A stretch of 64,000 bases of DNA from Pontederia crassipes (Eukaryota > Streptophyta > Magnoliopsida > Commelinales > Pontederiaceae): positions 43,344,991 through 43,408,990 of the forward strand of contig CM060195.1 of assembly GCA_030549335.1 (NCBI GenBank). Reading direction: 5' to 3'. Position 1 is the first letter of the stretch; each line of letters opens with the position of its first letter. The notes beneath the pieces were generated by a model. That model saw only the letters and a program-made list of their open reading frames with translations. It did no database searches and was not told the DNA's origin. This document shows, piece by piece, positions 46,996 through 57,921 of the stretch. Made by a program: the position numbers and the translations under genes.

Positions 46996-49783
46996 TGTCA
47001 CGGACGTTTCCTAAAAACATCATTTGTGCATAATCATACATTTAAGTAACATACTAAGTTAGTTTGGATATCCATTTAGTGATATTTGTATATAGTAATT
47101 AATATTTCGATTAGTACATAATGATTACTTAATTATCGATAAACTTTACAAAGTATTTATATATGGTTATTAGGAATAAATTATAAAATTTCTAAATAAT
47201 ATGATATATATGTTTAAATAGGATTAAGTAAGCTTAATTAAGGTTAAAACACTTAGTTATGACAAAAATAATGTGATTGATCATCACTTAAGTTCCAAGT
47301 AGCTGAAGCAGACAAGTGAGAGCTGCTCAAATAGATATTTTTCCAAACCTCCACAGGACCACAGAAAATTCTGAAAACAATATATAAGCCACTTAACATT
47401 ATATTTTCACTGTAAAAAAATTACTAGAGGAAGAACTCGAGCGAACCGACCTGGGAAAAATCGAGAACGTTGGCTGTTCCAGGTGAGTTTTGATTTGGAA
47501 ATTCTTCTTCTGATCGAGAGAATCATTACTTGGTGATAAACGAACTATAAATTATGAAATTTTGTATGGTTCCTTTCGAAGTTAGCCTTCCATGGTCTCT
47601 GGAATCACTTAAAAATGAGTTTTATAGAGGAAGTTATGAACTTACCTTTGAAAGTCACTCATCCTGTCCCGAGTCTGATACAAGTTCCATTTGTAAATTA
47701 GGGCACGGTTAGAATAGAGTGAATTAAGAGTTTGAAATTTCGATATGCTTAAATAGACATTCCAAATGTTCGGTGAGGGGTGGAATCATCCTAGTTGAAC
47801 TTGTATTTTGGGAGAAATGAATTTTTCATTTCATAGTGATGCTTCTGTCAGATTCCAAGACATTGACAGATTATGATCCGAATTAAATATTTTTGTTATA
47901 AGTCTATATAGCGAGTTAAATTCTTTAAGTTTTGTGACAAAACAGTAATGAAGTCTAGTTTTTAAGAAAATTATGCCCTAGTTAAATGGATAAGTATGAA
48001 GAAACATATAAATCAATATTTGAATGACACACAGTCTGTCATGGCACAAATCCTAGGTCAGATTGCTTGGGATGTTCTAACTTACTCACTTGGATTTAGA
48101 TAATGATATTTGGGGGTTGAAAACCTTAATATGTCTAATTTCTAATTAATCTAGAATCATAAGATTTTCCTATGTGATTAAGAAGTTATGAATTATTAAT
48201 TGACAGACACTCAATCTGAAATTCTGAAATAGCTCCTAGTTAAGCTTTAGAGAATTAAAAAGTTCTAAGTGTGGAATAGCTTATTAATATAAATGTCTAA
48301 AGTTAGAAATTGATATTAAAGAAGGTTATATGCATTTTAGGGTGCATAAGCATTCATACATAATGAGCATGCATTGCATATTACCTTACTAGTGATTGGG
48401 AAGTAAGAAAACATTATTGTTTGTAGGAAAAACCTCAAGTTGCAAGTGAATGGGAGGAAATCTAATAAACCTCCTTGAGATGATAAAGTACAAGGTGAGT
48501 GGGTAAATTTATAACATAGTAAAATGTTATATGTTAGTTCTTTTATTTATGGTATTACCTCAAGTAAAGCTTATTATTGTTATTATTGAAACGTATCCTG
48601 AGATATGAAAAGTATTTATGATATGTTTCAAAGATTTCATATGAGATGTAGTAACATCTTATACAAAAATTTTTTCAGGAAATAATGCTTGTGAAGTGAA
48701 AATAAATTTTACTTTATAATGATATGAGATTATGACATGTGTATTTTGATTTTGTTAAACTCCATGTGTTCATTAACAATACTATTTGAAAAAGGTCTTT
48801 GGGATCGCATTCGATATACATGAAGCCTTTGGGGCATATATCTGGTGTCTTTGCCCTTTGGGGGCTGCTCTACGTGCACGTATTGACCCATGATCGCTCT
48901 GCGTATCTGAGAATCATGATTAGGATACGTATTGACCCATGATTTTCTCTGCGTATATGAGACTCTTGATTGTAAAGCTCTACTTAACTGTATGATACAC
49001 AATCATATAGGGATACGTATTGACTCATGATTTGTTCTGCGCATCTGTGACTCTTGATTATGAAGCTCTGCTTTACTGTATGACACATGATCATAGAGGG
49101 ATACATATTGACCCATGATGAGCATGTGCAATGACACGTGTGTGGAGTTTAATTATGAAAATGATGATATTTTGAGTTACTTTTACTTATATGAAATTTC
49201 ATATGATTTGACAAGTTATGTTATATGTGCTATGCTTTAAATATTTTATCATATGAAGAATGTGGTTATTTAATGATATATATAGACTCGTATTGTTCCC
49301 CTATGTTGTACTTTTATTCCACTCACTGAGCAAATGATTGTTGCTCATAATACCCATTTTAATTTTTTTAAATACTCATAAGTTCTCGAGTTGAATTGAC
49401 TTGGAGCTTATTTTTGTTGCATATAGAGAAGAGGTCGAGCCGCTGGAGCACTTTAATCCCTATTCACTTTGGTTTTTTTGCAGCATACATATGTAATAGA
49501 TAGTCTTAGATGTTGTAATTAAGTTTGTGAGAAACTTTTTATAAGGTTGTATAAGACTTGATCCTGTGGGGTTATATGTGAGATGGTTTGCGAAAAAAAT
49601 ATATAATGACAATATGCGAATGTCCTATCTTATAGGTTTTTATTAAACTTTGATGATTATATATGTGTCTTTTGTATGTATTGACAAATAATATAAGATA
49701 AGTAAGGGAGGAGATTTTGCCGATTTTATTTTTGAAAATGCTAAACATAGCTAAGAGTATGATAATTAGGATTAGAACTTAGT
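46996..49783 (+). repeat. 3' LTR of the plus-strand gypsy element (truncated at its end)
   Basis: It aligns with 36575-39350 from TGTCACGGACG to 'tagaacttagt', then stops; the terminal 'cacggagttgggtgtgaca' is missing. A loss of about 25 bp near 48930 and several substitutions distinguish it from the 5' LTR. Confidence 0.9.
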
Positions 49784-49990
49784 TATATTTTTTAATTTTT
49801 TTTATATTGCCATTCCATTGTAATATCTATGTGGAGAGAAGAGAAGACTTTATGTCAGCGCAACATCAGCTCCGTGATGGGGAGACGGCCGATCGCAAGT
49901 AAGGAGGACACCAAGTGAAATAAGTTAAAAGATTGAAGACATTCGTGTTACAAGGTATCGTTGAAAAGGTATTATTGCGCAAACATCAAA
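49784..49990. repeat. Right inverted-repeat arm
   Basis: This is the inverted counterpart of 36438-36574 and 30900-30966. The match is clear from 49800 to about 49960 and fades beyond. With both retrotransposons removed, the two arms face each other across a short centre and form a foldback or MITE-like unit of roughly 400-450 bp. The transposon superfamily is not determined because the outer ends are not defined. Confidence 0.7.
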
Positions 49991-50281
49991 GTTTGAAAGC
50001 ATTTGGTATATTTTTTTTCAATTTCAAATGTCTTCTTTCAGATATTTTGATTATATGCAAGATTTTTTTTTTAATTAAAGTAGGGAAAAAGATGAGCATG
50101 TGTCAAAATTTGAGTACAACCCCTAATTTTGGATATCGGTTGTAGCCTAACTTTTTTTTCTAGTTATTTACGATCCAATTTATCTCTAAAGGTTCGAAAA
50201 GGGCTTTTTTCTATACAAAAATAATTATTATTACTAAAATTATCATTTTATTCATATATCTAAGTTGGAATTACGATCCCA

Positions 50282-50494
50282 AAGAAGAAGAAGAAGAAGA
50301 AGAAGAAGAAGAAGAAGAAGAAGAAGAAGAAGAAGAAGAAGAAGAAGAAGAAGAAGAAGAAGAAGAAGAAGAAGAAGAAGAAGAAGAAGAAGAAGAAGAA
50401 GAAGAAGAAGAAGAAGAAGAAGAAGAAGAAGAAGAAGAAGAAGAAGAAGAAGAAGAAGAAGAAGAAGAAGAAGAAGAAGAAGAAGAAGAAGAAA
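50282..50494. repeat. (AAG)n microsatellite, about 71 units
   Basis: An uninterrupted trinucleotide tract of about 213 bp. It reads as poly-Arg, poly-Lys or poly-Glu on one strand and poly-Ser, poly-Phe or poly-Leu on the other; no gene is implied. Confidence 0.97.
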
Positions 50495-52890
50495 TAATGT
50501 GAACAGAAAATTCAGGTGCGTGGTGCGTGCACAACTGGCCTACTGATAGTAGAGATGCAACGTAGAGATGCAACGTGTATAGTTAAAAAAAAAACAAAAA
50601 AAGTGTCAGCATTAACCTCCGATTTCCAATTTGTTTTGGTGCAAATTACGTCTCACAATTGTAGCTTTGTAGGAAAAAAATACTTGCTTAAACATGAAGG
50701 CACCTTTATCGACATATATATGAATTAATTGACCCGAAGAAAACTACGTGCCGTGTGAATGAACAAGTCATTATCTTTGACTTGGTAGTTGAACAATCAA
50801 CGTGCCAGTTGATATACATTTTTCAACCACATTATTTGTTTATTTACTTGAGATTCCGTTATCTGATTCTTATTCAAATTAAATTTGATTGACATAACTA
50901 ATTAACATAATTGTATATCAGATACAAAAATTAATCTTTGTCATTTTAATTTATGAAGCCCCTAATTTAATCAAGGAAATATGATTATCTAATCTGTCAT
51001 GTTCTAACAGTTTTGAGTATTCAGTCTCTATTAGGATTATAAATAAATATGAATATAAGTGTCTTCTCAACAAATTTAGCTCTTGAGATTGTTGGTTAAT
51101 TCTCATCCAACTTGAAATCGCAGCAAAGTATCAAAAAAATAAATTTTCCTCTTAATAATCTGCAGTGAACCGAATTTATGTATGAGACAATATTATTCTC
51201 GGTAAATAAGAAAATAACTTTCCTGAGATAAATTTCGAAAATTTGAGATGTGATCACGTTTTCTTTGGCGAAAATTCAACATCGATCATCTAGAAACTAT
51301 GAATTGAATGATGTAGCAAATGTCATCTTTCGTCAATCACCTAACAAATTTGATGACTTGGAGCCGCTCGCACAAAACTAGCGCATCAATTAACTTGGAA
51401 TTTATTGAGGCAAATTACAGCTCGGGCATACCATTTGTCCTGAAGTAAAATATCTCAATCATAATTCAACTCAGATTTTCTCTGCCTATATAAAACTATT
51501 TGATGTCAAAGTTTTAAATTATCCTGTTTTGGTGGGGCCCATTATAGATGTCTACTTATTTATTCTTCATGCTTTATGCCCATTATCAATTTAATTAATC
51601 GATAATTTAGATTAATAGATTATCATTTAGATATATTGCTATTATTTAAATTACCGATAATATTAAAACAGATAGTAAAAAGTTATCAAAATATTCTTAT
51701 AATTTTAATATAGCGGATATTGAGAATTTTGAATAAAATAATAGATAATTTAATTAGTGTAATTAAGATTTATATTTCGCCTTCTATCCATATCGAATTA
51801 ATTTTGGACACTAAAAAGTAAACAATTTTTTTAATCAAGGTGCACCATATCAGTCTCCTATTAGGATATGATAACTAGTAACCTCGTAATATTCACGTTC
51901 CGACAGGTACAACAATTTTCTCTAACCTCGTAATCGAATTAGTTGGAATATAGTTCTAAATATCATTGGACGAATAAGGCTTTTGCTTAAAAAGCCTGAA
52001 ATTTAAATAAATAGTAAGACTTCATTTTTTTTCACTTTAATTTTATGAAGGAGAGTCATCGAAAAGTAAACTTAAAATAGAGAGGCACGTCAATTCATTG
52101 CAGAGTGGTTTCTCTCTTAAAAAATAAGACAATTTATAATCATTTTTTTAAAAAAAATTCGTTTACAGAACAAGATTTATAAATATAATACAAATAAAAA
52201 TTGAATGGGAACCATTACGGAAGGAGAAAGAGATCGCACGAACACAGAAAAAGATGACGACTTTTTATTATGTAATAATAATGATTACAATAATATGAAA
52301 TAATTCAGGCATTATAGAGTTCATATAGGCATTTTCTTTTATAGATGATAGGAATTAGAATAATTTTCAAAATATATCTCGTGATAAGAAAATAAATTAA
52401 TTCCGAATCACATAGAGAATGCTCTTAAAAATTTTCGATCTTCATCCCCCTGCACCTCCGTAGGGAAGATCTTCTGGATCTCCCCTTGACTCCCACAGGC
52501 TCACTGACTGGATAGCGAGACTTCCATAAATAAAATTTGCTAAAGCGTCTAACTACGTAGGGAAACCACAAAGTGTTACAATTATATTCAGATTCAAGAC
52601 ATTACTCAAGCATTTAAGTCAATTTCATTTTTCATGCCAATCCAAATTTACTAAAGTTCTCGTATGCTCGAAATTATTAGTCTTTGATTAATTGGAAAAG
52701 ATAAAATGATAATTATTTATTTTCTAGACTCAAACTCGAAATTAGTAGTGTTTGAGTCACGACTCTACTCTCTTTTTCAGTTTTTGACAAACATCCGCAC
52801 ATTGTAACTTACCGTTTTAACTTTTAACGGACGTCAGAAAGTTCGTAACGGGAAAGCGAGAAAAAGAAGTCGTAACGGTTTTCCTCTCAT
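50495..52890. other. Gene-less AT-rich stretch
   Basis: No coding region, RNA gene or bounded element was recognised. The last 100 bases or so belong to the promoter of the His-rich gene. Confidence 0.5.
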
Positions 52891-52895
52891 TCCCT

Positions 52896-52905
52896 TATTT
52901 ATATG
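52896..52905 (+). promoter_or_regulatory. Candidate TATA box of the His-rich gene
   Basis: The sequence 'tatttatatg' lies about 125 bp upstream of the chosen ATG at 53027, in the AT-rich edge just before composition turns GC-rich. Confidence 0.35.
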
Positions 52906-53026
52906 CCATTTTTGCCGAACCTTACAGCGAAAATAAAACGCCCCTCCAAGTCCACGCGTCCGATTCCAACCGGGCAAATTCACGACGTTGACCGTCCAGT
53001 TAACGTGCTCGCCGCCTTCCGACGCC

Positions 53027-53758
53027 ATGGCCGTCACGGCGAGGATTGCCGTCCTCTCCTCCGTCGTCTCCTACCTGCTCGTCCTCTCCGCCGCCTCACG
53101 CGTCGCCGTCTTCCCCTCGCACGAGGACGACGGCCCATTGTCGCTGCCCTCTGACGAGAAGAGGACCACCGAGGTTTCCCTCCCCGCCATCGACGCCGAG
53201 GGATTCCAACAAGTTGATCTCACCCTCCGCCGCCCCGTCGACGTCCGCCATCTGCACCACGTCCATCTCCGCGGCCTGGAGCTCGCCGAAGCCGACGACG
53301 TCCGCGACCATCACCATCACCACCATCCCCACCACCACCACGGCCATGACCACGACCACCACCACGATCACCACCACCACGAAGGTTTCGTCATTCCCTA
53401 CGGCGACGATATGCTTATGGGCGAGAATTCGATGCCCCGGAAGGGCGAGGGGTTCGAGATGGAGGCCGCGGAGAGAGGTGCGGTGGAGGAGCTTAAGGAG
53501 TGGAATCCTGCGTCGATGGATTGGGAGCAGGCGGCTGAGGAGAGGAGGGGGAACCGGAAAGTGAAGTGTGAGCACAAGAAGAAGAGGTTCGAGGATGAGG
53601 ATTCGGATTCGGATTCCGATGACGAAGACGATGATGAAATGGAGATGAGGAAGAAGGAGCTCAAGAGGATGAGGAGGAGGATGAGGAAGGAGAAGCCGCC
53701 GATGAGAGAGGAAGGCGGATGGATGGAGTGGTTCTCGGGCGTCTGGAACGGGTTTTGA
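53027..53758 (+). CDS. Secretory protein with His cluster and acidic/basic tail, single exon
   Basis: This is a 243-aa product. The ATG at 53027 (context GCCATGG) is preferred over an in-frame ATG 39 bp upstream because it puts a typical signal peptide at residues 1-25 (hydrophobic core LSSVVSYLLVLSAA). Residues 95-118 hold a block of His with a few Asp, Gly and Pro (about 18 His of 24). A mixed region follows with WNPASMDWEQAAEERRG. Residues 189-204 are almost all Asp, Glu and Ser. Residues 208-223 are Arg/Lys-rich and probably helical. The protein ends in a hydrophobic cap WMEWFSGVWNGF. His and acidic clusters suggest binding of Zn, Ni, Cu or Ca in the secretory pathway or wall, but this is inference. 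I do not recognise a named family; the conserved-looking C-terminal Trp/Phe cap argues for a real plant protein rather than low-complexity noise. Confidence 0.75.
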   Translation: MAVTARIAVLSSVVSYLLVLSAASRVAVFPSHEDDGPLSLPSDEKRTTEVSLPAIDAEGFQQVDLTLRRPVDVRHLHHVHLRGLELAEADDVRDHHHHHHPHHHHGHDHDHHHDHHHHEGFVIPYGDDMLMGENSMPRKGEGFEMEAAERGAVEELKEWNPASMDWEQAAEERRGNRKVKCEHKKKRFEDEDSDSDSDDEDDDEMEMRKKELKRMRRRMRKEKPPMREEGGWMEWFSGVWNGF

Positions 53759-53948
53759 TTGCAGGTAGCACAGGACTATGCCGTAACTTAATTATGACTT
53801 GGATCTATCTACTCGTTGCTTCTTACTGTTATGCTACTGTTGTTTTCTGCGATCTCGATACTACGATACATATTATGTGTGCCTGATGTTGTATTTTGTG
53901 CTCGTACGATGTATAGATGCTATGCAGAGATGACCTCTGTAGTTCATA

Positions 53949-53954
53949 AATAAA
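53949..53954 (+). terminator. Candidate polyadenylation signal of the His-rich gene
   Basis: AATAAA about 190 bp after the stop codon. Confidence 0.4.
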
Positions 53955-53959
53955 AGACT

Positions 53960-54750
53960 CGATCTCTGATTTTTTTTTTGTCCAGGAATTTTATTCTGCT
54001 GTTGCAAGTGTTTCATTTGTCATGTTGATGATTCGGTGGCAATATTTGTGTTATTGATATCTTCTTAGTAATTTTATTCAAATGCTATGCCATTAAGGTA
54101 CTTTGAATCATGAATGTTTCTTTCTAATAGATTTCAGAGGATTTGTTTACAAATAATTGAAGGGCAAAAGGGGGGAAATCGAATAGTTGGATGAATTCTG
54201 TATTGAAAAAGTTTCCATCTTCGCTTGTTGGCCAGGACAAGAATTGAAGGGCTTCACTTTTGTTCTCTCAAGATTGAACGATACTAACATTATAGGTTTC
54301 TATCTGCAGCGACAAATCAGTCTGAAGAGTTGGCATCGGAATTCTTGTCATTAAACCAGCGTATGAATAGCTGTGTCCATAACGTTTCCGGCTCTGTGTG
54401 TTACTTTTATCTTGCCTTTTCTAAGGGGCTGGAGACTCTTCTGATAAAAAAATATTCTAATAGATAGTGGGGAGATTACTGGAGAAGATAAATGAGGACA
54501 AAAAAAAAATCACGAAGAAAGAATGGATTCATAACACACTGAGTATGTTGACATTGAGAATTAGACAAACCCAGTCAAGATCATTGAAGGTATTTTTAAA
54601 CGTATGAACACCATGTAAAGTTCGAGGCGTAACCTTCGCGTTTTGTGATCAGAATCAAGAGTTGAAGGCGACCTTTTCCCTCATTGCAAAGTATATCCAA
54701 AATTCTTGTCACATCAAGTACCCACAAATAAATGGAATAGCAAATAAACA
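53960..54750. other. Intergenic space between convergent genes
   Basis: This lies between the 3' ends of the His-rich gene (+) and the polygalacturonase (-). No further feature was recognised. Confidence 0.5.
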
Positions 54751-57700
54751 TTAAATGGAACTTGAGCAAAAATCTGTGTCATAAGTGCTGGGGAGCTGTG
54801 AGCAAGGCCATGGGTGGACGCCGAGGGCGGCGCCGCTTACCTCGGTGCACTTCCATGGAACATAATGTTGTCCAGGGCCCCAAAGTTTGACATTGGAGAG
54901 GCATATTCTAGTGAAGGGTGAGTTCTTAATTCCTTCCATGGTCCCAGGTTGCTGGACATCCACACCCCAAACGTTCTTGATTATCACCCCGTCAACGGTC
55001 GGAATGGCGTTTCTATTGAAGTACTCGTCGGGATGGTCGCCGACATCCCCTGCTATTCTGATCCCTTTGCGAACCTTGTTCATGTTGACATTGGTGATCC
55101 TAACATTCCTTATATATCCTCCCCTGCCAACATTGGTCTTTATGTGGATGCCGATGCCAGTGTTGTAAAGTTTAATGTCATCGACAATGACATTTTCCAC
55201 CCCTCCTGAGGTTTCACTTCCAATCGATATTCCAGAAAATGGAGTGGAACCTGTGATCCTTCGGATCGTAATATCATGGCTAGGTCGAGCATAAGCAATG
55301 CCATATTCATCCCAACCACTCTTCACAGAAACCAAATCATCCCCTGTTGAAATATACGAGTCCTCGATGCAAACATTTGAGCTGGAATCTGAATGTGTAA
55401 GCAAAAGAAGAGTTAAGTAATAGTGATATATCATTAGAGTTTAATTATGTATTATGCGATCTTATAATATGCCTGTATAAGCGTCGTAGGCATATGTTTA
55501 ATGTATTAGCTCTGTTTTCTTGTGAGGAACTATTGCATCTTGTTTAATGAAATTTACCTGGATCTATTCCATCAGTATTAGGAGAGTCATATGGAGCTAG
55601 CACCTTAACGTACCTCACCACAACGTTGCTGCAAGAATAACAATCAGAAATTTAGCATTTATTATCAACATACTTTCGAGTGAAGGTTATACCAAACATA
55701 TCTAGTAATGAAAAACTTTCTTGATTCCGTGAATCTGAGGTATTACTGTTTTTTCTTCCATAAGTTCAAAGTATAGATTAGTTTCAACTTTCCAATGAGA
55801 GAGAAATTGTTGGTAATATTATAGAGCCCTATATCATGCATCTGCACATTATGTATGGTTCTTGAGGTGAAAACATTTGCTAGATTTGATTACCTGGAAT
55901 AAACAGGATGAATGTTCCAAAATGGGGAGTTCTGAAGGACCACGTTGGAGATGAGAATATCTTTTGAGTTCATGAATTCTATGAGGTTCGGTCTTGTGTA
56001 AAGGAGAGATCTTCTTCTCCACATGTTCCACCACACTTCACCTTGACCATCAATTACCCCTTTTTCACCTGGTACAGTAAGCCATAACCCAGCAGAATGA
56101 ATACAAGTCATCCTTAGAACAAAATCTAAGAAGATTCAAACACATATGCATGGCATGAAAGAAGTATGATGATAAGTGCATTTTGATATTGACTTAGTAA
56201 TATAAGCAATAATCTAAACCTGAAACCGTGGAAGAAATCCTACAAAGGCAACAACTTCAGTCTACATATCTAAGAGATGAATGGTACTGTAAAGTTTTGC
56301 TCTCTTGTGAAATCTTTGAACCCTATCCTACAATCTTTCCACCTTAAAACTCTGGACTCCTTTCTGGATGATCTATGATCTTTAACTGTTTATGCAATTA
56401 ATAGTCGGCTTATGAACCCTAGATAATTGCGAACATGAAAATGTGAATCACATTTTCCTTATCACCCAATTTAAAAAGCAACAACAGAGTGGAGTGCAAT
56501 TTACCTGTAATTATCACATCGCTTATCCCGTTCCCTTGAATAAAACTCATGTATCTTCCTCCAGGCCGCTCACGCCCACGGCCGTAGGATGGCAGCGGAT
56601 CCATCAATGGCCACTGCGATGTATCCTGAACCAGTATACTTATGAGCTTTTGATTTATCTTCTTAGAACAGAATAGTTCAAATACATGCACACCAAGTAT
56701 GAAACACCTTGAAAAACCATGGTCTCTTGGCAGAACCTTAATGAAAATCACACTTTTAACACCTATATTTTCTCGAAGGGTTGTCTAAACATATCTAACT
56801 AATGTCACAAAATAATTGTGCTTGGAAAAGCTGAATAGTATGATAAAGTTAATTCACGATCATGTACTCAATAATTATGAGCCATTCGAGTGGCTGAATT
56901 GTGCAGAAAGTAGAGATCTTAGATCAAAGTACTTTTATGTTTCGAATAGTGAATAAAGTACATTCTCTTTTGAAGGTGTCCTTTTGATTTGGTACATGCA
57001 GAGCATATTGGAATACCAAGACCGCTTTTGGGAGAACAATCCGCCTCAGGGCGTCCTCCGTTTTTTGTACCAGGATTATCCTACTGCTAATCTAAGTTAA
57101 GCTCTTTCTTTTAAAAAAAAAAAAGTTGAATGTCAAGAAAGGTCTCCAGTTGGAATTTTAGAAACTCATTGTTCGAATACGCAATACATTTTATAGGGTG
57201 AAAATTTTCAGTGGTTAAAATGTCTCTTTTTTTAGAAAAATTGTTGGAATAGTTGAAGTTTATCTGGGTCATGTTTCATTTTGTTTTATTTTCAGCAGAT
57301 TTTTGTGGACAAAAGAAAAGGAAGGAAAAAAAAGTTAAAAATTACTGGCCCTCACATGGCTACAGACATGTAATTACTGCATCTCTAATTAAAAAGAAGG
57401 CACAAATTTGTATCTGGGAGTCACCTTCTTTGATAAACATATATACTTTTTTCTTTTGAATTTTGATGTATCGGGGCCTTATTGCAATACATAATTAACC
57501 TTTCTTTAACAAAAACATATATACTTTTTGTGACAAAAAAAAAAGAACTCAAAATTTTCCATAACCAAATTGGAGAGAGAGAGAGCACCTGAATGGCCTT
57601 AAGGACAGCACCCTTGGCTAAGTAGAGGGTCATATGGCTGGTAAGGTTGAAGCTCCCTGTGAGCCAGACGCCGGGGGGGACGTAAAGCATGGTGCCACCC

Positions 57701-57921
57701 CTCCTCCTCAGGTGCTGTATCCTGTAAATGGCCTTCCGGAACGGCCAAGTGTTCATCGTCTTCCCGTCCCCCACGCCGCCGAAATCGGCGATCGATATGA
57801 CCTCCCTCCGCGACTTCATCGGCACGGCGCCGGAGCACGTCGTCTCCGACACCGTCGCCGCGCATTGCACCAGGAGAGCCAGCAGCAGTGACGTCCCAGC
57901 CAAAGCTCGCACAATTCCCAT
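54751..57921 (-). CDS. GH28 polygalacturonase-like protein, five exons
   Basis: Exons, reading leftward: 57921-57589, 56625-56505, 56068-55894, 55628-55558 and 55388-54751. All introns are GT-AG and the frame is continuous, giving 445 aa. Residues 1-24 look like a signal peptide, so the product should reach the cell wall. Glycoside hydrolase family 28 cuts pectic polygalacturonan by inversion. Seen here: ISIADFGGVGDGKTMNT at the N-terminus of the beta-helix, NTDGID (227-232), STGDD (247-251) with the acidic pair, and GSETSGG (290-296). The third region lacks the GHG histidine of classical endo-polygalacturonases, and the fourth reads GIHIKT instead of the usual RIKT. Both agree, as I recall, with a plant clade annotated only as 'probable polygalacturonase'. 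Activity and substrate are therefore less certain than the fold. The length is normal for the clade, and no lesion was seen. Confidence 0.9.

Larger units (their letters stand above)
36575..49783 (+). mobile_element. Gypsy LTR retrotransposon, Tekay/Del-like chromovirus, defective
   Basis: Two LTRs of about 2.78 kb (36575-39350 and 46996-49783) enclose a primer site, gag, protease, reverse transcriptase, RNase H, integrase with a chromodomain-like tail, and a purine tract. That is the gypsy order, with integrase last. The right LTR lacks its last 20 or so bases ('cacggagttgggtgtgaca'), so no TSD can be read. Long LTRs, tRNA-Met priming and the C-terminal tail fit the Tekay/Del chromovirus clade. 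A 2.7-kb LTR-LTR insertion (40720-43416) separates gag from protease. In-frame stops are present, but the reverse transcriptase/RNase H frame is open for 450 codons, so it is clearly younger than its minus-strand relative. Confidence 0.93.

Noticed and set aside
36575-49783. Integrated plant pararetrovirus
   Set aside because: LTRs, a purine tract, a tRNA-Met primer site and an integrase with a chromodomain-like tail identify a gypsy retrotransposon. No movement protein or viral coat region was seen.
50265-50573. Reading frames of 93 and 100 codons over the (AAG)n tract
   Set aside because: They are poly-Arg and poly-Ser translations of a microsatellite with no coding features at either end.
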